A stretch of DNA of 64,000 nt, taken from Solimonas sp. (lineage in GTDB: Bacteria; Pseudomonadota; Gammaproteobacteria; Nevskiales; Nevskiaceae). Under the pieces are notes generated by a model. The model was not told the DNA's origin and ran no database searches. It saw only the letters and a list, made by a program, of their open reading frames with translations. Numbering within the stretch: the stretch's first letter is position 1; each line of letters opens with the position of its first letter. The position numbers and the translations under genes were made by a program. Positions 34,465 through 44,321 of this stretch are shown here, piece by piece. Location: assembly GCA_030149365.1 (NCBI GenBank), contig JASBRP010000004.1:62001-126000 (forward strand), in the 5' to 3' direction.

Positions 34465-36108
34465 ATGACGACGAGGAACCCGGTCGAGATGCTGCTGCAC
34501 TGGGAGCAGGAACGGCCGACCCAGCCCTGGCTGTTCCAGCCGCTGCACGGCGAGTGGCAGGGCATCACCTGGGGCCAGGCCGCCGACCAGGTGCGCCGTA
34601 TCGCCTCGGCGCTGCAGGCGCGCTATGCGCCCGGCACCGCCATCGCCATCTCGGGCCGCAACACCGCCCATTGGTTCATGGCGGACCTCGCCATCGCCAT
34701 GGCGGGCTGCATCAGCGTGGGCCTGTACCCCAAGCAGTCCAATGACGCGGTGAAGTACATCCTCAACCATTGCGAGGCCAAGGCGCTGTTCGTCGGCCCG
34801 TCGATGGACCTGGAGGAGTTCCTGGGCGCCGTGCCCGCCGGCATCGACCACATCAGCTTCCCATATCCGGACGTGCCCAAGGGCGACCTGGCCTGGGACG
34901 ACCTGGTGAAGGCCCACGAGCCCATGAGCGGCTATGTGGCGCCGGACCCGAAGAAACTGTGGACCCTGATCTACACCTCCGGCACCACCGGCAATCCCAA
35001 GGGCGTGATGATCACCGGCGAGAACCTCTCCTTCGCCGCCGGCGGCCTGATGAAGGCGATGCCGGCACAGGGCCAGGAGCGCTTCTTCTCCTACCTGCCG
35101 CTGGCGCATGCCTTCGAGCGCGGCGCGCTGGAAGTGGCCAGCATCTACTTCGGTGCCGAGGTCTACTTCCTCGAGAACATCGAGAAGCTGGCCGAGCAGC
35201 TCAAGGAAGTGGCGCCCACGCGCTTCTTCGGCGTGCCGCTGGTCTACGGCCGCATCCAGACCGGCGTGCTCAAGAAGATGCCGCAGCAGAAGCTCGATCG
35301 CCTGCTGAAGCTCCCGATCATCTCCGGCATCGTCAAGCGCAAGATCAAGCAGGGCGCCGGCCTGCAGAACGCGCGTTACCTGTTCGTGGGCGCGGCGCCG
35401 ATGCCGATCCCGCTGATGAACTGGTTCCAGAAGCTCGGCATCACCGTGCTGCAGGGCTACGGCATGACCGAGAACAATATCTACGCCACGGCCAACCTGC
35501 CGGGTGCCAACCGCATCGGTTCGGTGGGCCGCCCGATGCCGGGCGCCAACATGAAGCTGTCCGACCAGGGCGAGATCCTGTTCCAGCATCCGGGCGTGAT
35601 GGCCGGCTACTACAAGGAGCCGGAGAAGACCAAGGAAACCTTCACGGAGGACGGTTGGCTGCGTACCGGCGACAAGGGCAAGGTGGACGCCGACGGCTAC
35701 CTCTTCATCACCGGCCGCGTGAAGGACATCTTCAAGACGCTGAAGGGCAAGTACGTGGCGCCGGGCCCCATCGAGGGCGCGATGGCGCGCAACACCGACA
35801 TCGACCAGATGTGCTTCGTCGGTACCGGCCTGAAGCAGCCGATCATGGTGGTCACGCTGCTGCCGGATGCGCTGAAGCAGCCACGCGAGGAAGTCGGCAA
35901 GCGCCTGGTCGCGGACATGGAAGAGGTCAACAAGACGCTGGAGCCGCACGAGGAGATCGCCAAGATCCTCGTGGTGAAGGACACCTGGACCATCGACAAC
36001 AACATGATGACGCCCACCATGAAGGTGAAGCGCAACATCGTGGAAGAGCGCTACATGCCGCTGATCCAGAAGGAAGCGGAGACGCGGTCGAAGCTGGCCT
36101 GGGAGTAA
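34465..36108 (+). CDS. AMP-binding long-chain acyl-CoA synthetase family protein
   Basis: 547 aa. ANL-superfamily motifs: P-loop-like TLIYTSGTTGNPKGVMIT, PLAHAFERG, GYGMTENNIYAT, GEILFQHPGVMAGYYKEPEKT, GWLRTGDKGKVDADGYLFITGRVKDIFKTLKGKYVAPGPIE, and a C-terminal Lys region TMKVKRNIVEERY. It activates a fatty or aryl acid to acyl-CoA through acyl-AMP. The sequence resembles the FAA1-type long-chain synthetases more than FadD, and it is shorter than most. It is monocistronic, with a GGGGAAGG Shine-Dalgarno and its own terminator, but beside the fad genes it would feed. Confidence 0.92.
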   Translation: MTTRNPVEMLLHWEQERPTQPWLFQPLHGEWQGITWGQAADQVRRIASALQARYAPGTAIAISGRNTAHWFMADLAIAMAGCISVGLYPKQSNDAVKYILNHCEAKALFVGPSMDLEEFLGAVPAGIDHISFPYPDVPKGDLAWDDLVKAHEPMSGYVAPDPKKLWTLIYTSGTTGNPKGVMITGENLSFAAGGLMKAMPAQGQERFFSYLPLAHAFERGALEVASIYFGAEVYFLENIEKLAEQLKEVAPTRFFGVPLVYGRIQTGVLKKMPQQKLDRLLKLPIISGIVKRKIKQGAGLQNARYLFVGAAPMPIPLMNWFQKLGITVLQGYGMTENNIYATANLPGANRIGSVGRPMPGANMKLSDQGEILFQHPGVMAGYYKEPEKTKETFTEDGWLRTGDKGKVDADGYLFITGRVKDIFKTLKGKYVAPGPIEGAMARNTDIDQMCFVGTGLKQPIMVVTLLPDALKQPREEVGKRLVADMEEVNKTLEPHEEIAKILVVKDTWTIDNNMMTPTMKVKRNIVEERYMPLIQKEAETRSKLAWE

Positions 36109-36147
36109 GGCCCGGCAGGCCTTGTTTCCAAAGACTCAGTGAACGTT

Positions 36148-36176
36148 GCAAAAGGCCGCCCTTGGGCGGCCTTTTG
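36148..36176 (+). terminator. Intrinsic terminator of the acyl-CoA synthetase gene
   Basis: Hairpin AAAGGCCGCC / GGCGGCCTTT with loop CTTG (36151-36173), then TTTTG. It starts 40 bases after the stop codon. Confidence 0.85.
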
Positions 36177-36197
36177 TATTGAGCGTACATCCAGACC

Positions 36198-36296
36198 GTT
36201 CATCCCGAGTGCCGCCTAGCGGTGTATCGAAGGACGCGGTGGTGCCGGCGTCTACGCCGGTCGGGTGTTGTTGGTCTCTGGAGGTTTATTTCGCCC
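36198..36296. repeat. Dispersed ~100-bp intergenic repeat, copy 2
   Basis: GTTCATCCCGAGTGCCGCC ... TTTATTTCGCCC, colinear with 26054-26166 apart from one short block missing here. Placed between convergent genes. Confidence 0.8.
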
Positions 36297-36326
36297 AATT
36301 GCAAGGGTAGCGGCCCCTCACCCTAG

Positions 36327-36352
36327 CCCTCTCCCCGCAAGCGGGGAGAGGG
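36327..36352. repeat. Solo CCCTCTCCCC palindrome (DUF559-cassette repeat family)
   Basis: Perfect 26-base palindrome with 12-base arms CCCTCTCCCCGC / GCGGGGAGAGGG, preceded by CCCTAG as in the cassette repeat at 6241. It lies 11 bases after the CHAD stop codon, so it may double as its terminator. Confidence 0.8.
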
Positions 36353-36363
36353 AACCGGATCAT

Positions 36364-37176
36364 TCAGCCGAAGAGCCTCTTCCCGCGCTGACGCACCCGC
36401 CGCTCCAGCGCCGCCGCCGGTGCGCGCGTTGCGTTCACCAGCCACTCCCGCTGTGGCTTCGTCAGCCCCGGATGCTGTGGCAGCACGTGCAGGTCGTGGT
36501 GCAGGCCCAGCAGTTCGGTCAGTTCGTCCAGCGACCTCGCATCCACGGCCTGTGCGTCCAGCAGGGGATCGAGCAGGGTCTGGATCGCTTCCAGGCGCTT
36601 GGCGCGCTTGCGCCACTCGTGCAGGGCTTCGGCGTTCCCGGAGGTCAGTTCGCGGAACGCCTTGCGGGCACGCTTGCAGCTCTTGCGTAGCCCACGACGG
36701 AGGTCGGCGGGCTTAAGCCTGCTGTCGGGCAGGGCGGCGATCGTTTCGCGTGCCTGCTCGAGTTGCGCGCCCGCGGTATCCAGGACGCGCCGGGTTGGCT
36801 TGCGACGGGTTTCAGCCTTGCGCCGCAGTCGCTGGCCCAGGGCGCGCCAGTCGGCGGCGCGGATGCTCACGGGGCGCTTCAGGCGGCCGAAGGTGTCCAG
36901 GGCCACGGTGGCTTCGCGGGATTCTTCCAGGGCGTGGGCGGTGGCGCGCAGCAGGGCGTTGAGTGCCTGCGCGCTGCGATCCGCGGCGGCGGGCAGCGGC
37001 AGGTCGCGCAGCAAACGGGTGTAGGCGCGCAGGCGCTTGATGCTCTTGCGGGTCTGGTGCACGCCGCGGGCGTCGCCGCGGCCCAGGGCGGTCTGCGCCC
37101 GCTCCAGCTCCTGCAGGGCCGCGAGGCGCAGGGCGGTCGCGGGGGGCAGGGCTGGGTCGGGCGCGGCGCGCTTCAT
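36364..37176 (-). CDS. CHAD domain-containing protein
   Basis: 270 aa from ATG at 37176, overlapping the upstream gene as ATGA. It is an all-helical protein rich in Arg, Lys and His: HQTRKSIKRLRAYTRLLRDLP (first CHAD repeat, with the HxxRxxxKRxR signature), ESREATVALDTFGRL, then a second half ALHEWRKRAKRLEAIQTLLDPLLDA and LDELTELLGLHHDLHVL. CHAD domains bind polyphosphate or associate with granules in studied cases; the exact role here is unknown. A longer frame extends upstream through the GST-like gene and is a shadow. Confidence 0.9.
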   Translation of the reverse strand: MKRAAPDPALPPATALRLAALQELERAQTALGRGDARGVHQTRKSIKRLRAYTRLLRDLPLPAAADRSAQALNALLRATAHALEESREATVALDTFGRLKRPVSIRAADWRALGQRLRRKAETRRKPTRRVLDTAGAQLEQARETIAALPDSRLKPADLRRGLRKSCKRARKAFRELTSGNAEALHEWRKRAKRLEAIQTLLDPLLDAQAVDARSLDELTELLGLHHDLHVLPQHPGLTKPQREWLVNATRAPAAALERRVRQRGKRLFG

Positions 37177-37946
37177 CCGGCGTAGGTCCGGTCCAGGTAC
37201 TTCACGATGGCGGCCGACTCGTACATCTCGGTGCCGGTGTTCGGGTCGATCAGGTAGGGCACCTGCACCTGGCCGGTGCGTTCCAGCAGCAGCTTGCGAT
37301 TGCGGCTGGTGTCCTTGGGGCCCTTGAACAGCTTGTCGCGGAAGGACGGCGGGCCCATGTCGCTCATGCGCGCCTTGCCGGTGTTGCGCAGCAGGTAGGG
37401 CAGCTCCAGCTCGCACAAGGTCTCGCGCGCCAGGCGCGAGTAGGGGCTGGACTCGAAGCTGTACAGCTCCAGCGGCTTCTTGGGCGCCTTGGACACCCGC
37501 ATCTTCAGGCCGCGCGGGCCGCGCCAGGCGCGGGCGGCGGTGGCGGCCATGGAGCCTGCCAGCACCAAGCGGCGGCGCAGGCCCTGCGGCTTGCGTACCG
37601 GGCCGCCGTAGGTCTTGCCGAGGTAGGCGACGATGTCGGCCGCCTCGTAGAGCCGCGCGCCGGTGTTGGGGTCCACCAGGAAGGGATACTGCTGCTTGCC
37701 GCCGAGGGTTTGCACCTTGGGGCGGAAGCGCCGGCCGTCCTTGGGGCAGGGGTAGATCATCACGTCCAGGTCCAGCTCGGTCAGCGCCTCGCGCACCAGG
37801 CGGCAGTGCGGGCAGGCCTCGAACTCGTAGAGCTCCAGCGGCTTGGGCGGCAGCCGTTCCGCCGGGCGCTGCGTCATGCTGCCGCGCCAGGCGGCAAGGG
37901 TGCTGGCGAGGACCGAGGTGCCGACTTCGAGCGTGCGCTGGATCAT
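37173..37946 (-). CDS. Tandem glutaredoxin/GST-N-domain protein
   Basis: 257 aa carrying two thioredoxin-fold GST_N_3-like domains. First (about residues 37-115): LELYEFEACPHCRLVREAL, a redox CPHC motif, with cis-Pro YPFLVDPNTGARLYEAADIVAYL. Second (about 158-255): LELYSFESSPYSRLARETL, where both Cys are Ser, with VPYLIDPNTGTEMYESAAIVKYL. A basic linker with a hydrophobic patch joins them. So one active and one degenerate half, probably from an internal duplication. Role likely thiol redox or glutathione-dependent; no partner is evident. It is co-transcribed with CHAD (4-base overlap). Confidence 0.85.
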   Translation of the reverse strand: MIQRTLEVGTSVLASTLAAWRGSMTQRPAERLPPKPLELYEFEACPHCRLVREALTELDLDVMIYPCPKDGRRFRPKVQTLGGKQQYPFLVDPNTGARLYEAADIVAYLGKTYGGPVRKPQGLRRRLVLAGSMAATAARAWRGPRGLKMRVSKAPKKPLELYSFESSPYSRLARETLCELELPYLLRNTGKARMSDMGPPSFRDKLFKGPKDTSRNRKLLLERTGQVQVPYLIDPNTGTEMYESAAIVKYLDRTYAG

Positions 37947-37955
37947 GAGGGGGAC

Positions 37956-38942
37956 TTAGGGCGTCGTGGCTTTGCGGCGGAACACCGAGAGGCGGTTGCC
38001 GATGGGGGAAACGTTGTCACCGAGAATACCCTTCTCGGTGACCAGGATGTCGGTGGGAGCGAACAGCGGCGGCTGGCCCACCCGCACCTGGGACGGGAAG
38101 CTGAAGCTCAGCAGCGAGGTGCTGGAGACGACATTACCGTCGGCGCCCACCAGGCTGATCTGGCTGGTGCCGAAGCCGGCCACCAGGAAGGAATCGCGGA
38201 CGATGCTGAAGTCGTCCGGCACGGTCAGCAGGCTCGCCACCTGGCGGCCCGCGCCGGCGCTGCCGTCCGGCTGGATGTCGTAGGCGCGGATCTCGGCCAG
38301 GCCGCCGAGGCCGCTGTTGCTGACGTAGATCGTGTTGCCGCTGCGCTGCACGCCGTTGGGGGCGAGCAGGCCCTGGCGGGTCCAGACCTCGTCGGTCACC
38401 ACCTTCATGGGGTCGAGGTCGTCGAGCTTGAGGCGGCGGACCTGCGGGTTGGGCAGGGCATTGGTGGCCAGCGGGCCGTTGGCCAGGAACAGGGTGTTGT
38501 CCGGGCCATCGGTCAGGCCGTTGGGCGCGGCGATGTCGTAGGTGTGGATCGGCTGCAGCCTGGGCTGCGCGGTGAGGCGCGCGGCATAGAGCTGCTTGTC
38601 GAAGCAGTTGGCGTAGAGCGTGTTGCGCTGGATGGCCAGGCCGGTGAAGTTGCAGCTGCCGTCCAGCAGAGGCATGGCGACCCATTCGGTGCCGTTGCGC
38701 GTGATCTCGAAGACGTTGGTGCCGCCGGATACGAACAGGCGGCCGTCGGCGGAGAACAGCAGGTTCTCGGCGTCGGGGATGGTCAGCAGCACGGTCTTCT
38801 CGCCGCAGCTGCTTTCCACGCAGAGGGTCGCCGGGTCCACCGTGCCGTTGCGGCCGTCGTCGCCGCTGCCGTCACTGCCGTCGCTGCTGCAGCCGGCCAG
38901 CAGCAGGACGGCCGCCAGGGCCGTCCAGGTCTTGATGCGCAT
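37956..38942 (-). CDS. Beta-propeller-like exported lipoprotein
   Basis: 328 aa from ATG at 38942, with GGAGAG 5 bases upstream (a GTG three bases earlier is possible). Lipoprotein signal MRIKTWTALAAVLLLAGCSSD (lipobox LAGC), then a low-complexity Ser/Asp/Gly linker. The body has repeated propeller-like strands: ENLLFSADGRLFVSGGTNVFEITR, CNFTGLAIQRNTLYANCFDKQLYAARL, APNGLTDGPDNTLFLANGP, LAPNGVQRSGNTIYVSNSGLGGLAEIRAYDI, FAPTDILVTEKGI. It resembles SMP-30-type propellers without a precise match. Substrate unknown. It precedes the GST-like/CHAD pair by 9 bases, so the three may be one operon. Confidence 0.75.
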   Translation of the reverse strand: MRIKTWTALAAVLLLAGCSSDGSDGSGDDGRNGTVDPATLCVESSCGEKTVLLTIPDAENLLFSADGRLFVSGGTNVFEITRNGTEWVAMPLLDGSCNFTGLAIQRNTLYANCFDKQLYAARLTAQPRLQPIHTYDIAAPNGLTDGPDNTLFLANGPLATNALPNPQVRRLKLDDLDPMKVVTDEVWTRQGLLAPNGVQRSGNTIYVSNSGLGGLAEIRAYDIQPDGSAGAGRQVASLLTVPDDFSIVRDSFLVAGFGTSQISLVGADGNVVSSTSLLSFSFPSQVRVGQPPLFAPTDILVTEKGILGDNVSPIGNRLSVFRRKATTP

Positions 38943-38978
38943 CACCGCTCTCCTCGAGGTATTTCTGTTCTAGTAATG

Positions 38979-39011
38979 AAAAAGGGGGCGGCCTCGCGGC
39001 CGCCCCCTTTT
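38979..39011. terminator. Intrinsic terminator after the third thiolase
   Basis: Very G+C-rich stem AAGGGGGCGGCC / GGCCGCCCCCTT with a 4-base loop, flanked by A-run and T-run. On the minus strand it follows the thiolase stop by about 20 bases. Confidence 0.88.
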
Positions 39012-39030
39012 CAAGCCGCAGTTGCGGTTT

Positions 39031-40215
<1,185 letters not shown>

Positions 40216-40379
40216 CGGAAGGAAATCCTGCGCTGTGTGTCTGGTTTATGGGGCGCGCATTATCGCATTGACGCCCCCGACCTGACTCACCCTCCCGGGT
40301 AGTTGCCCGTGACTCCAAGCGCGATGCCGAAAAAATCCTGTGGAATCCTTAGAATAGAGACCGGTTGATTGGTGCTCCC

Positions 40380-40871
40380 ATGTCCAGGCTCGTCGAACAG
40401 ATTGCGGAATTCCTGCTGCGCCGTGGCGAGATGCTGGCCTGCGCCGAATCCTGCACCGGTGGCCTGATCGCCAAGACCCTGACCGACCTGGCCGGCTCCT
40501 CCGCCTGGTTCGAGCGCGGCTTCGTCACCTACTCCAACCTCTCCAAGACCGAGCTGCTGGGCGTGTCGGAGGCCGTGCTGGCCGAGCATGGCGCGGTCAG
40601 CGGCCCGACCGTGGAGGCGATGGGGCAGGGCCTCATCCAGCGCACGCCGGCCCACTGGGGCGTCTCGGTCAGTGGTGTCGCCGGTCCTTCCGGCGGCAGT
40701 CCGGCCAAGCCAGTGGGCACGGTCTGGATCGGCTGGTCGCATCGCCACCCGGATGGCGTGATGGCGGAGGCGCAGCACTTCCTGTTCGCCGGCGACCGCG
40801 AGGGCATCCGCGAGCAGGCCCTGCAGGTGGCGCTGGAAGGTCTGCGGCAGCGGCTGGAGTCGGCGGCATGA
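40380..40871 (+). CDS. pncC: Nicotinamide-nucleotide amidohydrolase (CinA C-terminal domain)
   Basis: 163 aa, stand-alone CinA C-terminal domain. Motifs: MLACAESCTGGLIAKTLTDLAGSSAWFERGFVTYSNLSK, LAEHGAVSGPTVEAM, GVSVSGVAGPSGGSPAKPVGTVWIGW. It deamidates NMN to nicotinate mononucleotide in pyridine-nucleotide salvage. The ATG at 40380 is used; a TTG 15 bases upstream has no better signal. It overlaps thpR by 4 bases (ATGA). PncC upstream of recA is a usual gammaproteobacterial arrangement. Confidence 0.94.
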   Translation: MSRLVEQIAEFLLRRGEMLACAESCTGGLIAKTLTDLAGSSAWFERGFVTYSNLSKTELLGVSEAVLAEHGAVSGPTVEAMGQGLIQRTPAHWGVSVSGVAGPSGGSPAKPVGTVWIGWSHRHPDGVMAEAQHFLFAGDREGIREQALQVALEGLRQRLESAA

Positions 40872-41461
40872 TGCTCAAGCTCAACCGCCTGTTCTTCGCG
40901 TTGTGGCCGGGCGAGGCCCAGCGCCGAGCCTGCGACGAGGCGGCCCGTGAGCTGCGCCTGAAGATGCAGCCGGGCGGCTACCTGTCCAGCCCGGAGCGCT
41001 ATCACATCACCCTGCTGTTCCTGGGCGACACGGTCTCGCCGGAATCGGAGGCGGCGGCGCTGAGGGCTGCCGAGAAGGTGAGGGCGGCGCCGTTCGCCAT
41101 GAACCTGGAGCTGGCGAGCAGCTTCCGCGCCAACAAGAAGATTCCCTGGTGGCTGGGGCCGCGCGAGACCCCGCCGGGGCTGACGCAGCTCTACGATCGC
41201 ATCAACGAGGCGATGCTGGCCGCGCGCGTGCTGCCGGAGCGCATGAAGTTCGTGCCGCACCTGACGATCCTGCGCGACGCCCACCTGCCGCTGCCGGTGA
41301 CGCCAATCAAGCCGGTGGCCTGGAACGTGGACGAGTTCGTACTGCTGCGCAGCCGCCTGGACCAGAAGCCGATGAGCTACGAGATCCTGGGCCGCTGGCC
41401 GCTGGATGGCCGCGCGCCGCCGCCTCCGCCGCCGTCGCAGGAGCAGCTGGGGCTGTTCTAG
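40868..41461 (+). CDS. thpR: RNA 2',3'-cyclic phosphodiesterase (2H family)
   Basis: 197 aa. Two HxT/S motifs of the 2H phosphoesterases: YHITLLFLGD (about residues 45-54) and PHLTILRDA (about 131-139), with N-terminal RLFFALWPG. ThpR/LigT hydrolyses 2',3'-cyclic phosphates and can ligate tRNA halves in vitro. The C-terminus ends in a Pro-rich tail (PPPPPPSQEQLGLF). Start overlaps pncC by ATGA; a strong bidirectional terminator follows. Confidence 0.93.
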   Translation: MMLKLNRLFFALWPGEAQRRACDEAARELRLKMQPGGYLSSPERYHITLLFLGDTVSPESEAAALRAAEKVRAAPFAMNLELASSFRANKKIPWWLGPRETPPGLTQLYDRINEAMLAARVLPERMKFVPHLTILRDAHLPLPVTPIKPVAWNVDEFVLLRSRLDQKPMSYEILGRWPLDGRAPPPPPPSQEQLGLF

Positions 41462-41487
41462 GCGCGGCCTTCACGCGCCGCAAATGC

Positions 41488-41525
41488 AAAAGGCCCGGGC
41501 GGATCATCCGCCCGGGCCTTTTTCG
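41488..41525. terminator. Bidirectional terminator between thpR and the esterase gene
   Basis: Long perfect stem AAAGGCCCGGGCGGA / TCCGCCCGGGCCTTT with loop TCA and TTTTT on the right side. Confidence 0.92.
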
Positions 41526-41532
41526 TGATGCT

Positions 41533-42597
41533 TCAGGGCAGCGAGTACTGCTCGAAGAAGCTCCAGGCGGCCAGCGTGCCGCTGAAGTCGCGCGAGGTGC
41601 GGCCCAGGCCCACGGCGTAGGCGTCGTTGCCGTTCGGCCAGGTGTGGCCGCCGTCCTTGATCACGTACATCTCCACCGCGCCGCCCGAGGCGCAGCTGTC
41701 GTTGCGCAGCAGGGTGGTGGTGGTCTTGTCCTGGGTGTTGATGTCCGGCAGCGCCAGGCTGGTGACCTTGGAGGGGTCGCAGTTGTGGATGCCGATCCAG
41801 CGGTTCAGCGTGTCCGGGCCGGACAGCAGGGCCCAGGCGCTGGTGCGCGAGTAGGACACGCGGCTGTCGCTGGTGCCCAGCATGAAGGTCATGGGCACGG
41901 CGCGCGAGGGGTTGCAGGCCTTGCTCTGGCCCTGCCACATGGTGGCGACGACCGAGGCGCCGGCGGCGATCAGGTCCGGGCGCTCGCAGGCGAAGCGGGT
42001 GGTCATGAAGCCGCCGTTGGACATGCCGGCCATGTAGACGCGCTTGGCGTTGAGGCCGTGCTTGGCCACGCTGGACTGGATCACCGTGGCCAGGAAGCCG
42101 ACGTCGTCGGTCTTGCTGCTGCTGGTGGGGTCGGCGTTCCACTTCTTGCTGATGCCCTCGGGCACGATCACCCAGGCGCCCTGGTCGCGGGCCAGCTCGC
42201 CGGCATAGGCCATGTTGGCGATGTCGGTGCGGCTGCCGCCGTTGAAGTGCAGCAGCACCACCACCGGCGCCGGGGTCACCGAGGCGACCTTGGGCTTGAT
42301 GAACAGCACCGTGCGGGCCTTGCCCTGGTGGGTGAAGGTCTCTTCAAAGCTCTCCGTGCCCTCGGTGGGCGCCAGGAACTGGCGCGACAGGTGCAGGAAG
42401 GACAGGCCCAGGCCGCGACCAAGGCCGCCGATCAGGCCGGAGCCCAGGTTGCCGAAGCCCTCGCCCAGGCCGTCGCCCAGGCGGCCGAGGCCGTCGGCCC
42501 AGCCGTCATAGATCGCGCCCAGGTCGAGCGCAGCGGAGCTCGTTCCCGGTGCAACGGCAACGCAGCAGGCCAGCAAAGCAGCGGAAATCCGGCGCAT
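41533..42597 (-). CDS. Exported PHB-depolymerase-family (LpqC-like) esterase
   Basis: 354 aa from ATG at 42597 (MRRISAALLACCVAVAPGTSSAA, Sec signal). Upstream starts at 42612 and 42633 exist, but the 42633 ATG overlaps a TACAAT -10-like element. A Gly-rich segment (about residues 25-62, repeated GLG/GxG units) follows the signal. Alpha/beta-hydrolase domain: VVVLLHFNGGSRTDIANMAY (oxyanion), MAGMSNGGFMTTRFACERP (nucleophile Ser in GMSNGG), TFMLGTSDSRVSY (Asp region) and DGGHTWPNG (catalytic His). Probably hydrolyses extracellular or periplasmic polyesters or feruloyl-type esters; the substrate is inference. Confidence 0.85.
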   Translation of the reverse strand: MRRISAALLACCVAVAPGTSSAALDLGAIYDGWADGLGRLGDGLGEGFGNLGSGLIGGLGRGLGLSFLHLSRQFLAPTEGTESFEETFTHQGKARTVLFIKPKVASVTPAPVVVLLHFNGGSRTDIANMAYAGELARDQGAWVIVPEGISKKWNADPTSSSKTDDVGFLATVIQSSVAKHGLNAKRVYMAGMSNGGFMTTRFACERPDLIAAGASVVATMWQGQSKACNPSRAVPMTFMLGTSDSRVSYSRTSAWALLSGPDTLNRWIGIHNCDPSKVTSLALPDINTQDKTTTTLLRNDSCASGGAVEMYVIKDGGHTWPNGNDAYAVGLGRTSRDFSGTLAAWSFFEQYSLP

Positions 42598-42758
42598 GAA
42601 CCCCATCCCCATGAAAACTCGAACAATGCCCATATTGTAGACCCTGGCGGCGATCGCCGCCGTGACGTGGTATACGGTCGCCCTGTCGTCCCACGCCGCC
42701 GGTCGCTGTGGGATAATTGCCTACGCTGATTTATCTACTGCCCCGAGCCCCGAACGCC

Positions 42759-43817
42759 ATGGATCCGAACCGCCAGAAAGCCCTAGAAGCCGCCCTATCC
42801 CAGATCGAGAAGCAGTTCGGAAAAGGCGCCATCATGAAGATGACGCCGGGCGAAGGCCCCAAGGACGTCGAGGTCATCTCCACTGGCTCGCTGACCCTGG
42901 ACATGGCCCTGGGTATCGGCGGCCTGCCGCGCGGCCGCGTCGTGGAGATCTACGGCCCTGAATCCTCGGGTAAAACGACCCTCACCCTGCATGCCGTGGC
43001 CGAGTGCCAGAAGGCCGGCGGCGTCGCCGCCTTCATCGACGCCGAGCACGCCCTGGATGTCGGCTATGCCCAGAAGCTGGGCGTGAAGATCGACGAACTG
43101 GTGATCTCGCAGCCGGATACCGGCGAGCAGGCACTGGAAATCTGCGACATGCTGGTGCGCTCCAACAGCGTCGACATCATCGTCATCGACTCCGTGGCGG
43201 CCCTGGTGCCCAAGGCCGAAATCGAAGGCGAGATGGGTGATTCCAGCGTCGGCGTGCAGGCCCGCCTGATGTCGCAGGCGCTGCGCAAGCTCACCGGCAA
43301 CATCTCGCGCTCCAAGTGCATGGTGGTGTTCATCAACCAGATCCGCATGAAGATCGGCGTGATGTACGGCTCGCCGGAAACCACCACCGGCGGTAACGCG
43401 CTGAAGTTCTACTCCTCGGTGCGCCTGGACATCCGCCGCACCGGTGCGATCAAGAAGGGCGAAGAGGTCATCGGCAACGAGACCCGCGTCAAGATCGTCA
43501 AGAACAAGATGGCGCCGCCGTTCCGCGAGGCCCACTTCGAGATCCTCTACAACGAGGGCATCTCCAAGCTCGGCGAGCTGATCGACCTGGGCGTGGACAA
43601 CGGCCTGGTCGACAAGTCCGGCGCCTGGTTCGCCTACGAGGGCAACAAGATCGGCCAGGGCAAGGACAACGCGCGCACCTACCTGCGCGAGAACCCCGAG
43701 ATCGCCGCCAAGCTGGAAGCCTCCATCCGCGAGAAGCTGGCCCCGCCGAAGGTGGTCATCGCGGCCTCCACGCCTGCGGCTGCCCCGGCTCCGGCCAGCG
43801 GCAAGGCTGCCAAGTAA
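42759..43817 (+). CDS. recA: Recombinase RecA
   Basis: 352 aa from ATG at 42759 ([23 protein letters not shown]). Walker [11 protein letters not shown], Walker [16 protein letters not shown]-binding loops L1 ([23 protein letters not shown]) and L2 ([27 protein letters not shown]) are intact. The C-terminus is Ala/Pro-rich instead of acidic ([18 protein letters not shown]). Homologous recombination and SOS coprotease. recX follows after 9 bases. I could not find an E. coli-type LexA box (CTG-N10-CAG) in the 160 bases upstream. Confidence 0.99.
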   Translation: MDPNRQKALEAALSQIEKQFGKGAIMKMTPGEGPKDVEVISTGSLTLDMALGIGGLPRGRVVEIYGPESSGKTTLTLHAVAECQKAGGVAAFIDAEHALDVGYAQKLGVKIDELVISQPDTGEQALEICDMLVRSNSVDIIVIDSVAALVPKAEIEGEMGDSSVGVQARLMSQALRKLTGNISRSKCMVVFINQIRMKIGVMYGSPETTTGGNALKFYSSVRLDIRRTGAIKKGEEVIGNETRVKIVKNKMAPPFREAHFEILYNEGISKLGELIDLGVDNGLVDKSGAWFAYEGNKIGQGKDNARTYLRENPEIAAKLEASIREKLAPPKVVIAASTPAAAPAPASGKAAK

Positions 43818-43826
43818 TCAGCGGGG

Positions 43827-44321
43827 ATGCGCGGAGGCAACAAGCCGCGCAAACCCCTGGACGCCGCCGGCGCCCGCGACTCTGCGTTGCGGGCGCTCGG
43901 CCGGCGTGAGCATTCCGCCGCCGAACTAAAAGCCAAGCTGCAGCGCCGGGGCCTGGAGACCGACGTCGCCGCCGAGGTGGTGGAAGACCTGTCGGAACGC
44001 GGCTGGCAGTCCGATTCCCGTTATGCCGAGATGCTGCTGCGCAACCGCGTGCAGCAGGGTTACGGCCGCTTGCGGATCCTGGCCGAGCTGGAAGCGGCGC
44101 GGGTGCCGCGCGAGCAGATCACCGCCGCCCTGGCGGCGGCGGACTGCGACTGGACGGAGCTGGCCTGCGCGCTGCAGCGCCGGCGCTTCGGCGGCCCGCC
44201 GGGAGGCGCCGCCGAATGGCAGAAGCAGTATCGCTTCCTGGCCGGGCGCGGCTTCGAGTCTGGCGCGATACGCGCCGCCCTCAGGGGCGGGGCGCAGGAG
44301 CCGGAGACAGACCCGGAGTAG
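43827..44321 (+). CDS. recX: Regulatory protein RecX
   Basis: 164 aa. RecX helical repeats: [96 protein letters not shown]. It binds RecA filaments and limits them. Located 9 bases after recA. Its last 41 bases overlap in antisense with the 3' end of the patatin gene. Confidence 0.93.
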   Translation: MRGGNKPRKPLDAAGARDSALRALGRREHSAAELKAKLQRRGLETDVAAEVVEDLSERGWQSDSRYAEMLLRNRVQQGYGRLRILAELEAARVPREQITAALAAADCDWTELACALQRRRFGGPPGGAAEWQKQYRFLAGRGFESGAIRAALRGGAQEPETDPE

